From NCBI RefSeq assembly GCF_000006565.2, contig NC_031477.1, forward strand, positions 698,669 to 762,668: 64,000 bases of DNA, given 5' to 3'. This DNA is from Toxoplasma gondii ME49 (taxonomy: Eukaryota > Apicomplexa > Conoidasida > Eucoccidiorida > Sarcocystidae). Below the pieces are notes generated by a model. That model did no database searches. It saw only the letters and a program-made list of their open reading frames with translations, and had not been told where the DNA came from. This document shows, one piece after another, positions 11,256 through 25,501 of this stretch. The stretch's first letter is position 1. Each line of letters opens with the position of its first letter. A program made the position numbers and the translations under genes.

Positions 11256-12223
11256 CTTGTCTCGGAGAGAGAAAAGAACCGCCGTTATCGCCTTCCGACG
11301 AAAGTTGGCTCGAAACGCCGTCTCCTGGACTGTGCTTCTCAGCGATTTAAATTCGAGAGAAGAAGCGCAGCGCCTCCGACGCCGACGAGACGAGGGGGGC
11401 AAGGCGCGGAAGCGAGAAGGAAACTCCAAACGCAAACGTGGACTGACGGAGCGTCACTGCCCAAAAGAAGCGGCAAAGAGATACACCTTTCGGGCGCTGA
11501 TGAAGAGTTCCTAAAGCAGCTGGTACAACGAGAGAAGCAGTTGTCTCTGAGGAAACTTTCAAGGCAAGAGACGATCTCTTGTCAACAGGAAGTTTTCTTT
11601 GTCAGTGGCGCCCTCCCCCGTCTGAGTCGACCCCAGGGTCCCTCCCTGAGGACTGACCATACTCACACTCGTTCCTTTCGGAATTTGTTCTGAATCGCGA
11701 TTGACAGACCAAAGAGAAATAAACGGCGAAACTCCGCGGAGAAGCGAGGAAAGTCGAAAAAAACAGGACGCCTGCCCGCCTCGCGTGAGAAAAGCCGGAC
11801 GCGCGCTGTTCTCGAGACATGCGCGGTACACGGCGCTTCTTCCACGCTTCTTGTTCTTTTTTTGTCTTGACTTCTTCAACGCTTCAGCTCGACTCTTTTC
11901 CCTCGTCTTCAGAGCCTAAGAGGAAGGACCATTCACCGCAGTCGCTCTGTTTACCTGCCTGCTTTCAAGTGCAGCTTCTCCCCTCTGCTGCCATATCCAG
12001 AGGACCCAGTGTTGCGTTGTCGCTCTTCACAGCTTTCTTTCGCCAGGATCCGTCGAAATCCAAAAAGAGTAAACTCCGACAGCCGCTCTCTGCCTTTGAA
12101 GGCGCCGTTTTTCTCCCTGAATTCTTTTTTGCGCTCTTCAGTGCTGGATCCGCCCTCCTGTCGGAGAGCTCTGCGAGAGGAGCTGTCGCGATTTCTTCAC
12201 CGCTTTCCTTCCTCCGCGTCCCC
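11256..12223. other. Divergent promoter region, 110-aa gene and fumarate hydratase
   Basis: About 970 bp between two divergent start codons. The fumarase frame stays open leftward to an ATG at 11819, so part of this could be coding or 5' UTR. No other gene was recognised. Confidence 0.55.
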
Positions 12224-12828
12224 ATGTTTTCTGCTCCGCTTCGGGTGCGCCTTCTTTGCCCGGCGCTTCCTCTGCGTCGAAAACATCAAGTCGTCTCACC
12301 TCTCTTCGCCATGAGCCGCCTGCCTTTCTCTTCACTCTCTCCTCGCTCTCCTCCCTCTTCTTGTTCTTCTCTGTCTCCTCTTTCTCCGCCATGCGCTTCT
12401 TCTGGGCCGTGTGCTGGCGCATGCGGCGCATGCAACTTGCAGGCGGCTCAGAGAAAGCCGGAAAATAGCCGTTCGCTCTCTTCGACGGCTGCTGCAGGAC
12501 CGCCGGTCTTCGCCTACAAAAAAGTTCTCAACTGCGACAGGCCCGTGGACCAAAAATTCAAGCGCCTCAACGACTTGAGCGAAAGTAAGACGCCACGCGG
12601 TAGCAAGTGGATACAAATAATAAAAAAAATATTCAAAAAACTATTTACAAAAACCACATAAATATTCAGATGAATATCCACACATATTCAAAAAACTGTT
12701 CAAAAAAAATTCACTTAAATATTCATATTAATATTCACAAATATTCAAAAAACTGTTCAAAAAAAATTCACATACACGTTCACATGCATATTCGTATGCA
12801 CGTTCATACAAATAGTCACACAAATATT

Positions 12829-12859
<31 letters not shown>

Positions 12860-15800
12860 TTACGTATGTTGTTGGGCTTGCTTTACCTGCGGAAGCAGCT
12901 GTGAGACACTTTCGAACTGCAGAAGAATTTTTCCTCTCTCCTTCGATGTCACGCTTCTCCCTCCAGAAAGCTGTGTGAGCGCATCCTGCTGTGAAATCGT
13001 ATTGGAAACATGGATATGCAATTGTGTAGCGAGTTACATAACGAGCTGTCCACATTTGCCAATATCTGTATCCATTCGCTCTCCGTGCCTGTATCTTTCT
13101 ACCTCTGTCTACAGTTCCATATCAAGAGCTGTACAAGCACATATTTATCGTCATTTACGTGTATATACGCATGTCTGTATGTATGTCTGTATGTAGAGTT
13201 ATATCGAAGCGTATTGGTTTTGGAGGGGCGTTTTCGGCGTATTTTTGGAGAGTCTTTTCCTTTGTTCTTTGCCGACGTTTTTTGGCTTGCGCGTCGAGGA
13301 GAGGAAGGAATCGGAACGTGGGCTGTGGCTGGAGCCTCCTCGGTCGCAGGCCGGGACGCGGTGTCTCCTGTCTGATTTTCAGTGCGAGTTGTTTCTTCAA
13401 GGCCAGTTCGCGGTGTGCGAATCAGCCGTTTTTGAACTTCCAAAAGAGGGATCGAAACGTCCACTTTCTCTACGAAGTGAGATTCGTAGCTATCGCAAAC
13501 ACGATCGCGTTTTTCTCTTCCTCTCTCAGTGGTCAAGACAGTTCAAGTTCCAGGCTTCGAAAACCCGTTCCTTCGCGTTCCTCCGGAGCTTCTGACAGCT
13601 TTGACGAAATACGCGTTCGAGGAAATTTCTTTCTTTCTGCGGAGGTCGCATTTGGAGTCTCTCCGAAGGATTTACGACGACCCAGATGCATCCGACAACG
13701 ACAGATTCGTTGCTCTAACTCTGCTGAAAAACGCAAACATCGCCGCAGGAAGGTGAGCTGTCGATATACTGAAAGCTCTACTTCGGAACAGAGCGAGCCA
13801 GGTCACGGCGAAGAGGGCGTCTCTTTCTTCTTCGCAGCGGCGCACTGTCTGCCGGCGTCTGTCTCGACCTTCTCACTCGAAGATTAACGTCCATGCTCGC
13901 CGGCAGAAAGACTTGTCGTCTTGTATATTCGTAGATACAGATGTGGATATATTATTTGTGTGTATGCAAATGGCCATATGCAAATATTTATTTACATATA
14001 CATATGTGTTTGCATGCATCTATGCATATATATAGAGAGAGGAGGGCATGTGGGGCTTCATGTGGTATGTCGGGGGAGTTCTTGCATGCATGCGAAAATA
14101 TTCAGAGTGGAAAGTAGGGATGTATCTCGCTTCCTTTTTCTTCGCCTCTCACCTTCTCTTGCCTTCTTCTCCACACCCGACAACCGCGTATGTACAGCCA
14201 TTTGGAACTCTGCTTCCGAAGCTTTGCAAATGCGTCTGGAGCTCTCTGTGAAATCGGACCTTCGTTTTCTTCGCGTTCTTGTTAGAGTCTTCCCGGGATG
14301 TCAAGACACTGGCACAGCGATCGTCTTGGGCAAGAAAGGCGCCTCAGTGCTGACCGACGGCAGTGATGAAGAAGCGATTTCCAAGGGTGTGTTTGAGGCG
14401 TACACGCAAAATAATCTCCGGTACAGTCAGGTAAACGCGCCAGTCTCGGAGAGACCGTTGTTCGCGACAGACGCTTGTCATGCAACCCTTGTATCTTTAG
14501 ACATGTAAACATCGCCAGCTACACAGATGCGCATGTGATCCCGTAGGTATGTACGTCCTTCCATAAATCTCCACAGAAATGCATCCATGTCTGTATACAT
14601 ATATATGCTTAGATATATATATATATATATGTCTATCTGCAGTTCTTAGAGATACGCATCTACATATGTGTATGTCTATACACATGCACTGTGTTTGTCG
14701 GAATGCTGGAGTGACGCGGAGAGGAGCAGAGGTGAGTCGCAGAGGTGGAGATGAACAGCAGTGAGGAGTTGTAGGCACCAGAGAGAGGAGGAATTGAGAG
14801 GTTTTCGATCGAACGGCGAAAACGAGGAGCAAAGAGTCCTGGCCAGCGAGGTCGCCTTCGCAGATTTTTCTCCAGAGCGTCAGGAGAGCTGAGACCCACC
14901 GCATCGACTGCGTCGGACGCGAGCGAGGTTCGCTTTCAGGCTGCTGCCATCGACGTTGCCCTCGTATTTTCTGTGACTGTGTTTACTTCGACTGCGGACG
15001 CGCGAGGAAACTTCTGCAGCTGAAACTGCTGAGGCGTTCGAAGTCCAGCGGCGCTGCGGAGGCTGGAGAGCGTCTCCATTCGTAGCGTTCGTCTTCGTTT
15101 TTTCTGTGTTCTCTAGGTGGCTCCCAGAGACATGTTCACAGAGTACAACACACGGTCGAATCTGCCGGCAGACGTCACCCTTTTGTCGACTTCTGGAAAC
15201 GCGTTCGAGCTCCTCTTCGTCGCTAAGGGCGGTGGAAGTGCAAACAAGACGTTCCTTTATCAGCAGACGAAAGTAAGCGAAGCTGCGGCAGAGACGCGCG
15301 CCGGACGTTCGCTCCGAACCTTCCTCGTACATGGCCTCCTGCAGACGTCAACGCTTGCATATCTGGAGGAACAGTCTGAGGACGCCTGCACCAACCGAGA
15401 TCTGGCGATGGCCATCTGTGTGTGTAGATGTTTCAGGTGTGAGAAGGAGGCAAGTGCAAGATGTATGTGAGCGCGTGGTGCCAGGACTGCCGCCTTCGAC
15501 TGTCTGTTTCGTCCCCTTGTCGTTTTTTTCTGTGCGACAGGAGCTCTCTGCGCAAGACGTATGTGCGTCCTTCTGTTTCGCGCTTCGCTGTGTCCACCGC
15601 GCGTCTGTCCAGGGTGATGCGTTGCCTCGCAGGCGTTGTTGAATCCGACAAGTCTGTTTGCCTTTCTGGAGCAGAACATCAAGACGATCGGGACGTCTGC
15701 TTGCCCGCCGTACCACCTGGCGATTGTGGTTGGCGGCCTTTCTGCAGAGCAGACGCTGAAGACTGTGAAGCTGGCCTCCTGTCACTACCTCGACGGTCTG

Positions 15801-16216
15801 CCCACCAGCGGCGGAGGCAGCTCCTTCGGCTTTCGCGACTTGGCATGGGAGGAGAAGATTCTGCAGATGACGCGGGAGATCGGCATCGGGGCGCAGTTCG
15901 GCGGGAAGTACTTTTGCCATGATGTGCGAGTCATTCGCCTCCCGAGACACGGAGCTTCCTGTCCCGTCGGCATCGGCGTCTCCTGCTCGGCAGACCGGCA
16001 ACTGGTCGCGCGAATTCAAGCAGACGGAGGTGAGGCAGAAAGCGCGAAGGGAAAACCTTCCGACGAACGCAGCGAGAGCAGAGACTGAGAAGGGTGCAGA
16101 GAAATCCAGGCCAAAGAACAGACATTCAGCGACAAGGAGAAAGAGAAGAGCGCGAGAGAAGGGGGCGGACAGACAGAGAGACAGAGAGAAAGAGAGAAAG
16201 AGAGAGACAGACAGAG

Positions 16217-16248
<32 letters not shown>

Positions 16249-17641
16249 GTCGAGAAGCGAGAGGGAGAGAAAGGAGAGCAAAACAGAGGAGAAAGACGCC
16301 AAACGCGAGAGGAGAGAAAGATCGGAGAAGAGCCAGGAGGAGGTAAAGAAGAAGAAGAAGAGAGAACAGGAGGCGAGGAGGACTGAGACGCGGCTGTAGG
16401 CTGTAGCATGTTTTTGTGCGTCTCGGCTTTGAACGCGTTTTAGATCGTCGAGGAGTGTTTGTGGCAGTGGACGGCGTCGCGCGACAGGTGCGAGGCGATC
16501 GCTTCCGGTTCGTGTCTTCTTTTCGCTTTTTCAGTCTTTGTTGAGGAACTGGAGGAGAATCCAGCGCAGTTCCTGCCGGACGTCTTGGAGGATCACCTGA
16601 AGACGGAGGGTGAGGACGGCAGGGAAGCTGTGAAAGTCGACCTGAACAAACCTATGAAGGAGATTCTGGCCCAGCTGTCGCAGTACGGCACCGCAACTCG
16701 GCTTTCGCTGTCGGGAACGATGATCGTCGCCAGGGACATCGCGCATGCCAAGCTTCTGGAGCGCCTCGAAAAAGAAGGCGATGTGCCTGAATACCTCAAA
16801 AACCACCCAATCTACTACGCAGGTGAGAGCCGAGGAAGTCGCAGAAGCCCACAAAGAAATTCAGAAGGGAAGAGCCAGAAAACGAGGGAGAAAAGGAAGG
16901 CCATTCGAATCGGAAGAAGGAAACGGGGGGTCAGGCAAAAAGTAGGCGAAAGGTAGGCGTTTGGCGGCCTCCACCCTCTCACCGTTGGTTCCTTTTCGTT
17001 TTCTTTTAGGACCAGCCAAGACTCCAGAAGGCGAAGTTTCAGGTTCCTTTGGGCCAACGACTGCAGGTCGGATGGACGTTTACGTGGACAAATTCATGCA
17101 GAAAGGAGGATCCATGATCACACTGGCCAAGGGCAACCGGTCGAAGGCGGTGGCGCATGCATGCAAAAAATACGGAGGCTTTTACCTGGGATCCATTGGA
17201 GGCCCCGCCGCAGTGCTCGGCAGAGACTGCATCAAGAAGGTGGACATCATCGAGTACCCTGAGCTCGGCATGGAGGTGGGTGTGGAAAGCGTTCAGGGCT
17301 CAATATATATATATATATATAAATATATCTTTATATATGTATATATGTATATGCATATATATATATATATGTAGAGAAAAAGAGACTGGGGACTCTTGGA
17401 AGTTCCGGACTGCCTGCGCTGTGGGATGTTCCATGAGGGGCTTCTCCACGTTTGATTCCTTGGTTTTCTCGTAGTCCAGGCAACACACGGCTGTTGCGTT
17501 TGCAGCAGACTCGGACAGAACTGTCTTGTCTTCTGCGTGCGTTTACACCAGGCTGTGTGGAAGATCGAAGTCGAGGACTTCCCCGCCTTCATCGTGATTG
17601 ACGACAAGGGCCATGACTTCTACAGCAAGTGGATCGGCTGA
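12224..17641 (+). CDS. FH: Fumarate hydratase, class I ([4Fe-4S] type)
   Basis: Interconverts fumarate and malate in the TCA cycle. Model exons: 12224-12584, 13530-13752, 14286-14430, 15117-15272, 15633-16029, 16535-16822, 17010-17275, 17552-17641. Every donor is GT and every acceptor AG, and phases agree throughout, giving 641 residues. Class I marks: [64 protein letters not shown] is read across the core, then GVSCSADR, and the C-terminal beta domain GPTTAGRMD...[14 protein letters not shown]. The Cys in PGCQDTG, ACPPYH and SCSADR regions are the expected iron-sulphur ligands. The N-terminus from [11 protein letters not shown] is Arg-rich and lacks acidic residues, which suggests mitochondrial import. 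Alternative in-frame starts are at 11819 and 12311. The enzyme is unrelated in fold to mammalian class II fumarase. Confidence 0.95.
12612..12858. repeat. AT-rich imperfect repeat island in FH intron 1
   Basis: Units like ATTCAAAAAACTGTTC and ATATTCACA recur for about 190 bp, followed by a pure (TA)n tract near 12829-12858. The composition is far more AT-rich than its surroundings, and the tract begins about 28 bases after the exon 1 donor. Confidence 0.85.
16166..16250. repeat. GA-rich and (GATA)n microsatellite in FH intron 5
   Basis: AGAGAAAGAGAG units pass into five GATA units and then (AG)n. The whole tract lies inside the intron 16030-16534. Confidence 0.85.
17301..17372. repeat. (TA)n microsatellite in FH intron 7
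   Basis: TA dinucleotides with ATGTATATATG interruptions lie between fumarate hydratase exons 7 and 8. Confidence 0.9.
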
Positions 17642-18606
17642 GCTGTAGATTGCGAGCAGTGAAGTCGAGGAGGCGTCAAAGAAATGAAACATCAGAGAAA
17701 CGATCAAAAGAATGGGAGGTGATTGAAGAGTGAGACCTCCAGGCCTTTCGCGCAAGCTCGGTTGCTTCTTTCTGTGCCGGTTCTTTGGAGTCGGAGTCAC
17801 AGAAGAGTAGCGGAGAGGCTGACAGAGGCGAACATAGACGCGGATATGCATGGGGAGTCTATAAGTGAGTAGATCGCTTGGTTTTTTCGCGCCGGTAAAC
17901 ACCAGTTTTTCGTGGGCGCGCAAGAGTGAAAAGATTTTGGAGAGCATTCCCGTTGTCGTTTTCTTTGCGCCTGTATAGACCTCCGGGTACTTCTGATCGA
18001 CAGCGTCTCTGTGTTTGGATATACAGGAGTATCGACAGAGAGAGGAAGGTAGTGTACTCGCGCTTTTTAAACGCATGCATCTGTATCTGTTTTTTGCGTT
18101 TGCGTTGACGGGGTCATGCCCGCGAGGTTTCAGAGGAGAGGCGATCTCCAGGTGAAACCTTGCAGAGTCTTCGCACGCAAATCCTGTCTGCATCTTCGTT
18201 GTGTGCTTGCACATCTGAGAGGGAAATGCGTCACTAGTTTTTGAGTTGCCTCGAAGCTGGAGAAGAGTTCCCAGCGAGCTGGTCGCCTTCCAAGTCGCCG
18301 TGGCTCTTCCGTTTTCCTCGCGAAAATGCGCCCAGAGAAATCTTTGTTTGTTAACTGGATAAAAAAAGAACCGGAAATGTTTCGCGTCTGCAGACCGAAG
18401 ACGCATGCACTTTTCCAGCTCACACCTCTGGAGCCTCATGGCACCTGTCTCTTCACCACGCTGCACGGGAGAGCCTCCTTTTCGTTCGGAAACGCCTGAC
18501 CTCTCAAGCCGAAAGCTTTTCACCAGTTTCCAAGACTCTCGACAAAGTCGTTGGCAATCAGAGTTGCGCTTCTGCTCTTCTTTTAATGCACAAATGACTC
18601 CATAGC

Positions 18607-18651
<45 letters not shown>

Positions 18652-19492
18652 GTTGTTGTGTATTTATGTGTACGTAGTTTATGTTTAGATACGTGTAGGT
18701 TGTGTTTATCTTCACATAGATAGCTCCAGTATTCTACACGTCGTGTACCGCAAGTATGCATCTTTCCGCAAGAGAATTTTTGCCGTCCTGGTAGTGCCGT
18801 CTGCCTCAATCGGTCGTCGATGGCCTGTAAAGCGGCATTTTAGGCAGCAGGCTGCGGTCTCACTCCGGAACTCGGGAAGAACGAAATTTCTACTTTTTGG
18901 TGGCGGTTCCTCCGTTGATCAAGCCAGGTCAGGTTTTTCAATTCGCTCAACATGCGGGTCTGCGTGCTAGACTCTTGCTGTTGCGATCAACTGAAGCATT
19001 CGAGAGTCTTCCTGCTCCCTGACTTTCGTTCTTCCCCAAAACACAACCTGGGCCAGCAGCGGATACCCAACAAAGGATATTCTGTGTAGAACATCTGTTT
19101 TTAGGAATGGTCGCACCTTCGTTCTACATTTGTTTCGATACCGCCTACTTGGATCTATGATTTTTTCTGGCAGAGTGACAGTGACACAGAAACGTGGAGA
19201 GCTGCACCTGTCAGGCGTCTTTTTGCGTTCGCTCAAGAAGAGGGCGTTACGTATTCCCAAATTTATTCATATAAATGGCGAAATGACATTACGATTTCAG
19301 ATCAGATGGTCCAGAAAATCGATTCGAGCTTTAAGAAATTGAAAAAACTCAAGGGTCAAATGTGAGTGTGTTCCCGTGCGCAAGGCAGGGCACCGGTTGA
19401 ATGTCTGGGGATATGTGCTGTTACAACTCTTTGTTGGAAATCGAAACTCTCGGCCCTCTGGACGGCTTCGTTCGCAGGGCAGATTTCAACAG
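17642..19492. other. Convergent intergenic region, FH to PIBF1-like gene
   Basis: 3' flanks of two convergent genes. It holds a (TA)n tract at 18605-18652. Open frames such as minus 17543-18715 run through the FH last exon and the TA tract and are not credible genes. Confidence 0.6.
18605..18652. repeat. (TA)n microsatellite
   Basis: About 45 bp of near-perfect TA dinucleotides in the convergent intergenic region. Confidence 0.9.
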
Positions 19493-20683
19493 CTAGAGGG
19501 TTTCTTCTGGTTTGTGTTTCGAGAAATTTCGACGAGGAATTCCTTCTCCGTCTCCCCGGAAGTTCTCCTTGTCTGCAGGTGTCGCGCACCGAGGGTCACG
19601 GCCGAGCGCGGACTTTCTTTTCACCATTTTTTCTGGCGTTCCGACCCGTTCGCTTTTCTCCGTCGTTTTCTCAAGTTCGCAGACAGGCGCTCCGCGTTTT
19701 TCCGCAGTCTGCGTGGAGCAGATTCGCGCAACTTTCATTTCGGGCATCGTGGCACCTCGAGAAACAACTCGTGTTTGGAAGTTTTTCTTTGGAGAGCCGG
19801 CACTGGCCTGCTGTCGCTTCCCGAGAAACGACAGCATCGCGTTTTCTCTCAAGCCTCTCTCGGTGGAAAGCAAGCAACTCGAGTTCCGCGCCGCTCCAGT
19901 GTTTTCTTGGCCGAACCAAACCGCGTCAGGGAGTGTCTCGTCACCTATGACGATGGGCAGGGGATTTTCATTCTGGGGCAGGAAACCTCTGCATTTATCC
20001 CCGAGTTCTTCTGCATGTTGTGAAGGCAAATGCGGGTGGGGAAGGTCCCAGGAAGTAAGCCGGTTTTTCCTAGACTGCCATTCGCGACAGAAAGCCTTGG
20101 TCTTTGAAGGACCGTCGTTCTTATCACTACCTCTCAACCCCGTCTGGCCGGCAAGCAAACGCTGGAGAAGAGATTTGAGCGCAGAGCGCCGCCTCTCGGA
20201 GGAGGATCTACCTGATGGAAGGAGATTTCCGTCGCGAGTTGAAGACGAAAGTCTGTGTTGCGTCGCTGCTGTCAGACCGGCAACGATTCGGCGAGTGTTC
20301 ATGCGAGAGCCCAGCGTCTGGTTTGATTTTCTTGCCCGCAGTGCGTGCTTCAGTGCCTCCCATACCGTCCGGCTTTCTGCGAGGTCCTTCAACTCGAGCG
20401 TCAACCGCGTTTTCTCCTCCAGAGTTCTCTCCACCAGTTTCTCCTGGCGTTCCAAAGTTTCCTGTGCCTCTTGCAACTGCTCACGAGTCGAAAGCAACTC
20501 CAGTTCTTTGTCCCGCAAACGACTCTGCAGCCACGACTGCGGCTTGTGCTGGCTGTCCACAGACGCGCGCAAAATGAAACTTTCTCGCTCCAAGTGAGCA
20601 ATCCGTTTCTCTGCGTCTTGAAGTTTCATCTGAAAACCCCACAGAAACTTCCCTACTCCTCCCAAATACAGTGATATATATCA

Positions 20684-20720
<37 letters not shown>

Positions 20721-21006
20721 AAACACCCGGTGAGAGAGAGTCGCTGAGAGAAAATGCAGAGAAGGGAGAATCGTTGTCGGCAGCAGGCGAGTCCGTGAGG
20801 TTTGCAGAGGGTTCGAGAGAACGGACTGCATGCGCCGTGAGATTTCATTCCTTTTCAACGCAGCAAAAAACGCCCGAGGTACACAAAATCGCGAAAAGTG
20901 TAAAACAAGTGAGCCGAGCTTCTCCGCAGCGGGCAATTCATTTCCTCCATGCGAGAACACAAGCTTTCCTATCCATCTATCTATATCTATCTGTATCTGT
21001 CTATCT

Positions 21007-21041
<35 letters not shown>

Positions 21042-21786
21042 TTTATATATATTTACCTATTCTACCTATATCTATCTATATGTATCCATCTAGATCCGTC
21101 TTTGCCTATCCACTTAGATTTGCAGATCTATCTGTCCCTCTACGTATCGCATGTATACTTAGAAGCCCATCTTTCTATAGAAATGCATGTGCTCCTTCAA
21201 CGACGCAAAAGCAGGAGCGTCTGAAGTTATATGCATGCACACACTCTATGTTTGTGCCTGCGACTGCACTTCTTTGTTGTCGCATAGGAAGCGTCTGATG
21301 GGCGGAAGTTGGGAGACTCTAAGCGAGACTTTTCCTCCCCTCAAGATAGCAGAGAAATGGCTACACCTCTTGTTAACATCTCGTTTGTTTGAAAAACTAT
21401 GGTGAACGCAGTCGAAGTCGTTCCTTTCCTTACCGCAGAAAAACGGCATTGACTTGTGTTCTTCGCCTAGAACTTTCCCTAACCCACCGGACGGCGCGGA
21501 AGAAAAGAATTTCTCACCTGCACCGTTTGTAACTCCGCAGTTTTCGATCTCAACTTTTTTGCCAAAAAGAGACTTTCTTGAAGGCGACGTGTTGCTGGAG
21601 TTGAAAGGGTTTTTGCCTCTTCAGCGGCTCTGCCCCGCTCCCGTTCTGCTCCGTCACATCCTGTTCAAGAAGAGCAGAGAAAACCCTCACACGCAAAGCC
21701 TTCGTTTCCAGCTCCTTCCTACGCGACCAAAAACGCGTTCACTTTTACGCACAAACCTATACATATACATATATATATATAGAGAC

Positions 21787-21823
<37 letters not shown>

Positions 21824-24800
21824 TATACATATATATACATATACATATACACATATATATATACATATATATATATATATAAATAAATATATATATATAT
21901 ATATATGATATTTTATGGGGTTTGTACGTGTATGGTAACATGCGATCCAACTGCTCTTGCGTCCTAGACGAAACGTAGAGGTCAACCGAAAGCAGTGTGT
22001 GTGCGTGCAGGCTATGCTCCAGAGACGAGTCGAAGTTCCTGAGATCGAGACGCGAGTCTTAAACGCGTTTTGCCGGTTCTCCGGAGTCTCGACGGACTTT
22101 CAGTGGAGCAAACCGAGCTTCAAAGCGCGTCTTAAAATCAGGTCAAGCAGTCAGTTCCTTTTTCGACAGCCACTTGCTTCCCTAGGCTGCCTCCCCTTCG
22201 CCTCCACCCCTGTCCTGAACACGGTGCACCGGCGGACGTCGCGTTCGATAGCGATACATCCTCTAAACTTCGCTTTCTTGAAGACGCAGCTGGTGCGCGG
22301 CCTCCTCAGGTTCCTCCTTGGTTCGCCACCGACCTCTTTTGCCGAGAAAAAGCTCCGTGAAAAACGTTCCTGCGACAGATGCTTCGGAAACGGCTTTACC
22401 TTCTGCAGCAAGGAAGTTGAGAGCTGCGTCAACTTCATGTTCCATCGTTTCGTACGCGGCAAGTTTCTCTCGGAGCAGCACCAGTTTCGCTCTGTCTCTC
22501 GCAGATTCCTCGCTGCTTTGCTTCTGAAGGAGCGTCAGTTCCTGGGAGGACACAGGAAGAAACAATACAAGGACCTCGGATGCCTCACGCATGAAGAACG
22601 CGGTTGTCTGTACCTCGTCGCTGCAGCGAGACACCCAGTATATCATCGGGCCGTCTTTCGCCTCCACTCGATTCGAGTTGTTCTAATCTGCAACAGTCAA
22701 ATTCTTCGCTTACAAATATTCTGAACCTGCCGCGCTGGATACACATCTACTTACAGGAAGTACAGTACTTTCAAAAAAACTGCCATTCATACCGCTGAAA
22801 GTTACTTTGGTTTCGTCTATTGAAAATTGACCTTCTAATGAAAAAAAGCTCGCACGAATCAGCGAGACGTCCGGCTTTGGAAAAGAGACAACAAACAGGC
22901 GACATGCTTCATCTGTCAGGTTCCAACGGACATGCTTTTGTGCTCCTCCTCGTTGATCTACGCGGCACATTTCCAGTGTGAATGTGAACAGCCGCTTTCT
23001 GAAGTGCAATCTGTACTTCGAAAAGGCTTCTTTTTCTCATGCTTCGTCCAGCATTTTCTCTCTTCTGGCGTGCAAAGCCATATACAGATGTGTATATAGA
23101 CACTCGTATGCAGAGATAAATGTATATAGGTATTGCTGAATTTACGAATGGGCGCATGTATGCGTAAGTCCAGCATTGTAACAACATCTCTGTGCATGTC
23201 ACCTGCTAAGAGATCTATTCACATGTCTATTCGTCCGTCTGTTGGAGTTCTGTGCAGTCGAAACTTCGGCTTGAGGCCTCGCCAGACAGGCCGTTTCCTC
23301 TGCGCTCTCTGGTCGATGTTGAGAAGTCTCCCTACCTCTCTAAGAACGTCGATTTTCTTTTGAAGCATTTCTTTCTCCAACTCGAATTTCGCCTTCGTGC
23401 GTGCATTGTCTTCACAAGTCAGGCTGAGGCGCTCGTTCTCAAACGCTCGCATTTTCACCTGCCGAAAAAAGAAAACGGAAACTCTCTGTGCCGCCATTCG
23501 AACCTAAGCCGCGACGAGACTTCCAGTCTTTCTCCTCGTGTGTTAAGGACGCCTTGCGGAGCAACGCATGCTCAAAACTTGTCCATAGAAATCGATATCC
23601 ACGCGAAACAAAGTATACAACTTTTCACATATGTACGCGTATATATATATATATATATATATATATACTTATATATGCAGATGTGTAGGTGCTTGTTGGC
23701 AGCGCGTTTCGGTGTACTCGCTTCCCTGTGGAGACTTGAATGCGGGGCTGTAAGGGAGGGAAGATGGCGTTGCGTTCCTTCTCGCACAGACTCTTGACGA
23801 GAGAAACTGAGGAGCAGTACATCCGCGTTAGAAGTTGGACTGTCGCACTCCGATCCGTTTTCGATTTCCGCAGGGGAGACAGGAGCAGTGGAAACGCGGC
23901 CGCAAAAATAGCGCTCGCTTACCTCTGCGCTCAGCTCCATAAGTTCCCCCCGGAGTTGACTTTGAACATTCTGATACTCGACGAGGACTTCCTGAGTGAC
24001 AACGTATGCATGATGCACACACACTGAAAAATTGAAAAATATACAAATATATACATGAATAAAATGCGAAGATATATACCTATATCTATGCCACGTCTCT
24101 CCGAATATACAACTAATATATAGGAAATACTATATATATATATGTAAGTATGCGAACATACGGGTATTCATATGTACGTATACATGTATATATGTATAAA
24201 TGTATATATATGTATAAATGTATATATATATATATATAAATGCATACATATATGTCTCTTGGACGCGTCGGCTTTTCAACTATTGTTCGAGTTTCGCGAG
24301 TGCAGACAAGGCGTGAACGATAGAGGACGACCTCTGTTGCGTAGAATGTTTGATCGTTTCCGTTTGCGGATTCGAAAAATGAGGGCAAGAGACATCTCGA
24401 AATGGTGAGGTGCGTCGGCTGTCTCGGTCTCTTTTCTCTTCTCCTTTTCCCCTTTTCCAGCTTTTTCTGCAAGTCTTGAACAGAAGAATGTGCGACGCTA
24501 ACCTGGTACGCTGCCTCTGCCGACTCACACTTTCTCTCGAGGAGTTCGACTCTCCGTGTCGCTGTCTCGGCCTACGCAGACAAGAAAGCATCACAAACAA
24601 CAAAGAGGAAACGAAAAGACACCAGATGCCAGAAAGAAAGCAAAAGCAGCCTTGCGTTTCGCACCATATGTATAGAGCACGAAAACAGGAACGGAACGGC
24701 GAGTGTTCGGTGACAAACAAATGGGAGCACACGAACTTGGGTATTTCTTTGCTTCCCGTTGGAACTGGAAGTCTGGAGAGGTTGAGGTACGCTAGGACTG

Positions 24801-25243
24801 AGTTGTCGGAAAGTGGACGTGAAGAAAGATTTCGTTTTCGTTTCGAGTTTGCATCCTGGACGGAAAAATGGGAGTCGAACAAATGAACGCCACCAACTGA
24901 CATGTGTGATTACTAAGGAAGTGCCATTCTACTCGCAGCTGTGTATTCAATTCAAGTGTAGCTGCAGATAATTACACACTCATACAAAGTATATATATAA
25001 ATATACATATGGATGTAGGCGTTTGTATGCGTTCCGGCAACGGTGTTGGGAGGTGGTTTGATGGTGTTTCTTTACCCTGTCCTTGAGGAGAGAAACTTCT
25101 TTTTCGTGCATCTCGGTGAGCCGTTCGCGGACTTCTTGAAGCTCGATTCGTGCCTTCTCTTCAATTCGACGAATTTCCACATCTGCCTAGAAAAACGGAA
25201 CTACATATATATATTTATATATATTTATATATAAATATATATT

Positions 25244-25285
<42 letters not shown>

Positions 25286-25470
25286 TAGGTCTGTGCAAGG
25301 ATGGCAGCTTTGCCGTGTTGGGTACGTTGAATCACACCTAATCATCTACGCACCTGCAAAAGAGAACGTGGATCTTAGTGCTACCTTTTCGCCCAGAAAA
25401 CTACGGCATTTCAGAGATAATCCTTTCTGTTCATAAGTCCTGTTACGTGCATCCCTATGCATAGATACAG

Positions 25471-25501
<31 letters not shown>

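Noticed and set aside
17543..18715. 390-aa minus-strand open frame
   Set aside because: It overlaps the last fumarate hydratase exon and reads through a (TA)n tract; its composition is not protein-like.
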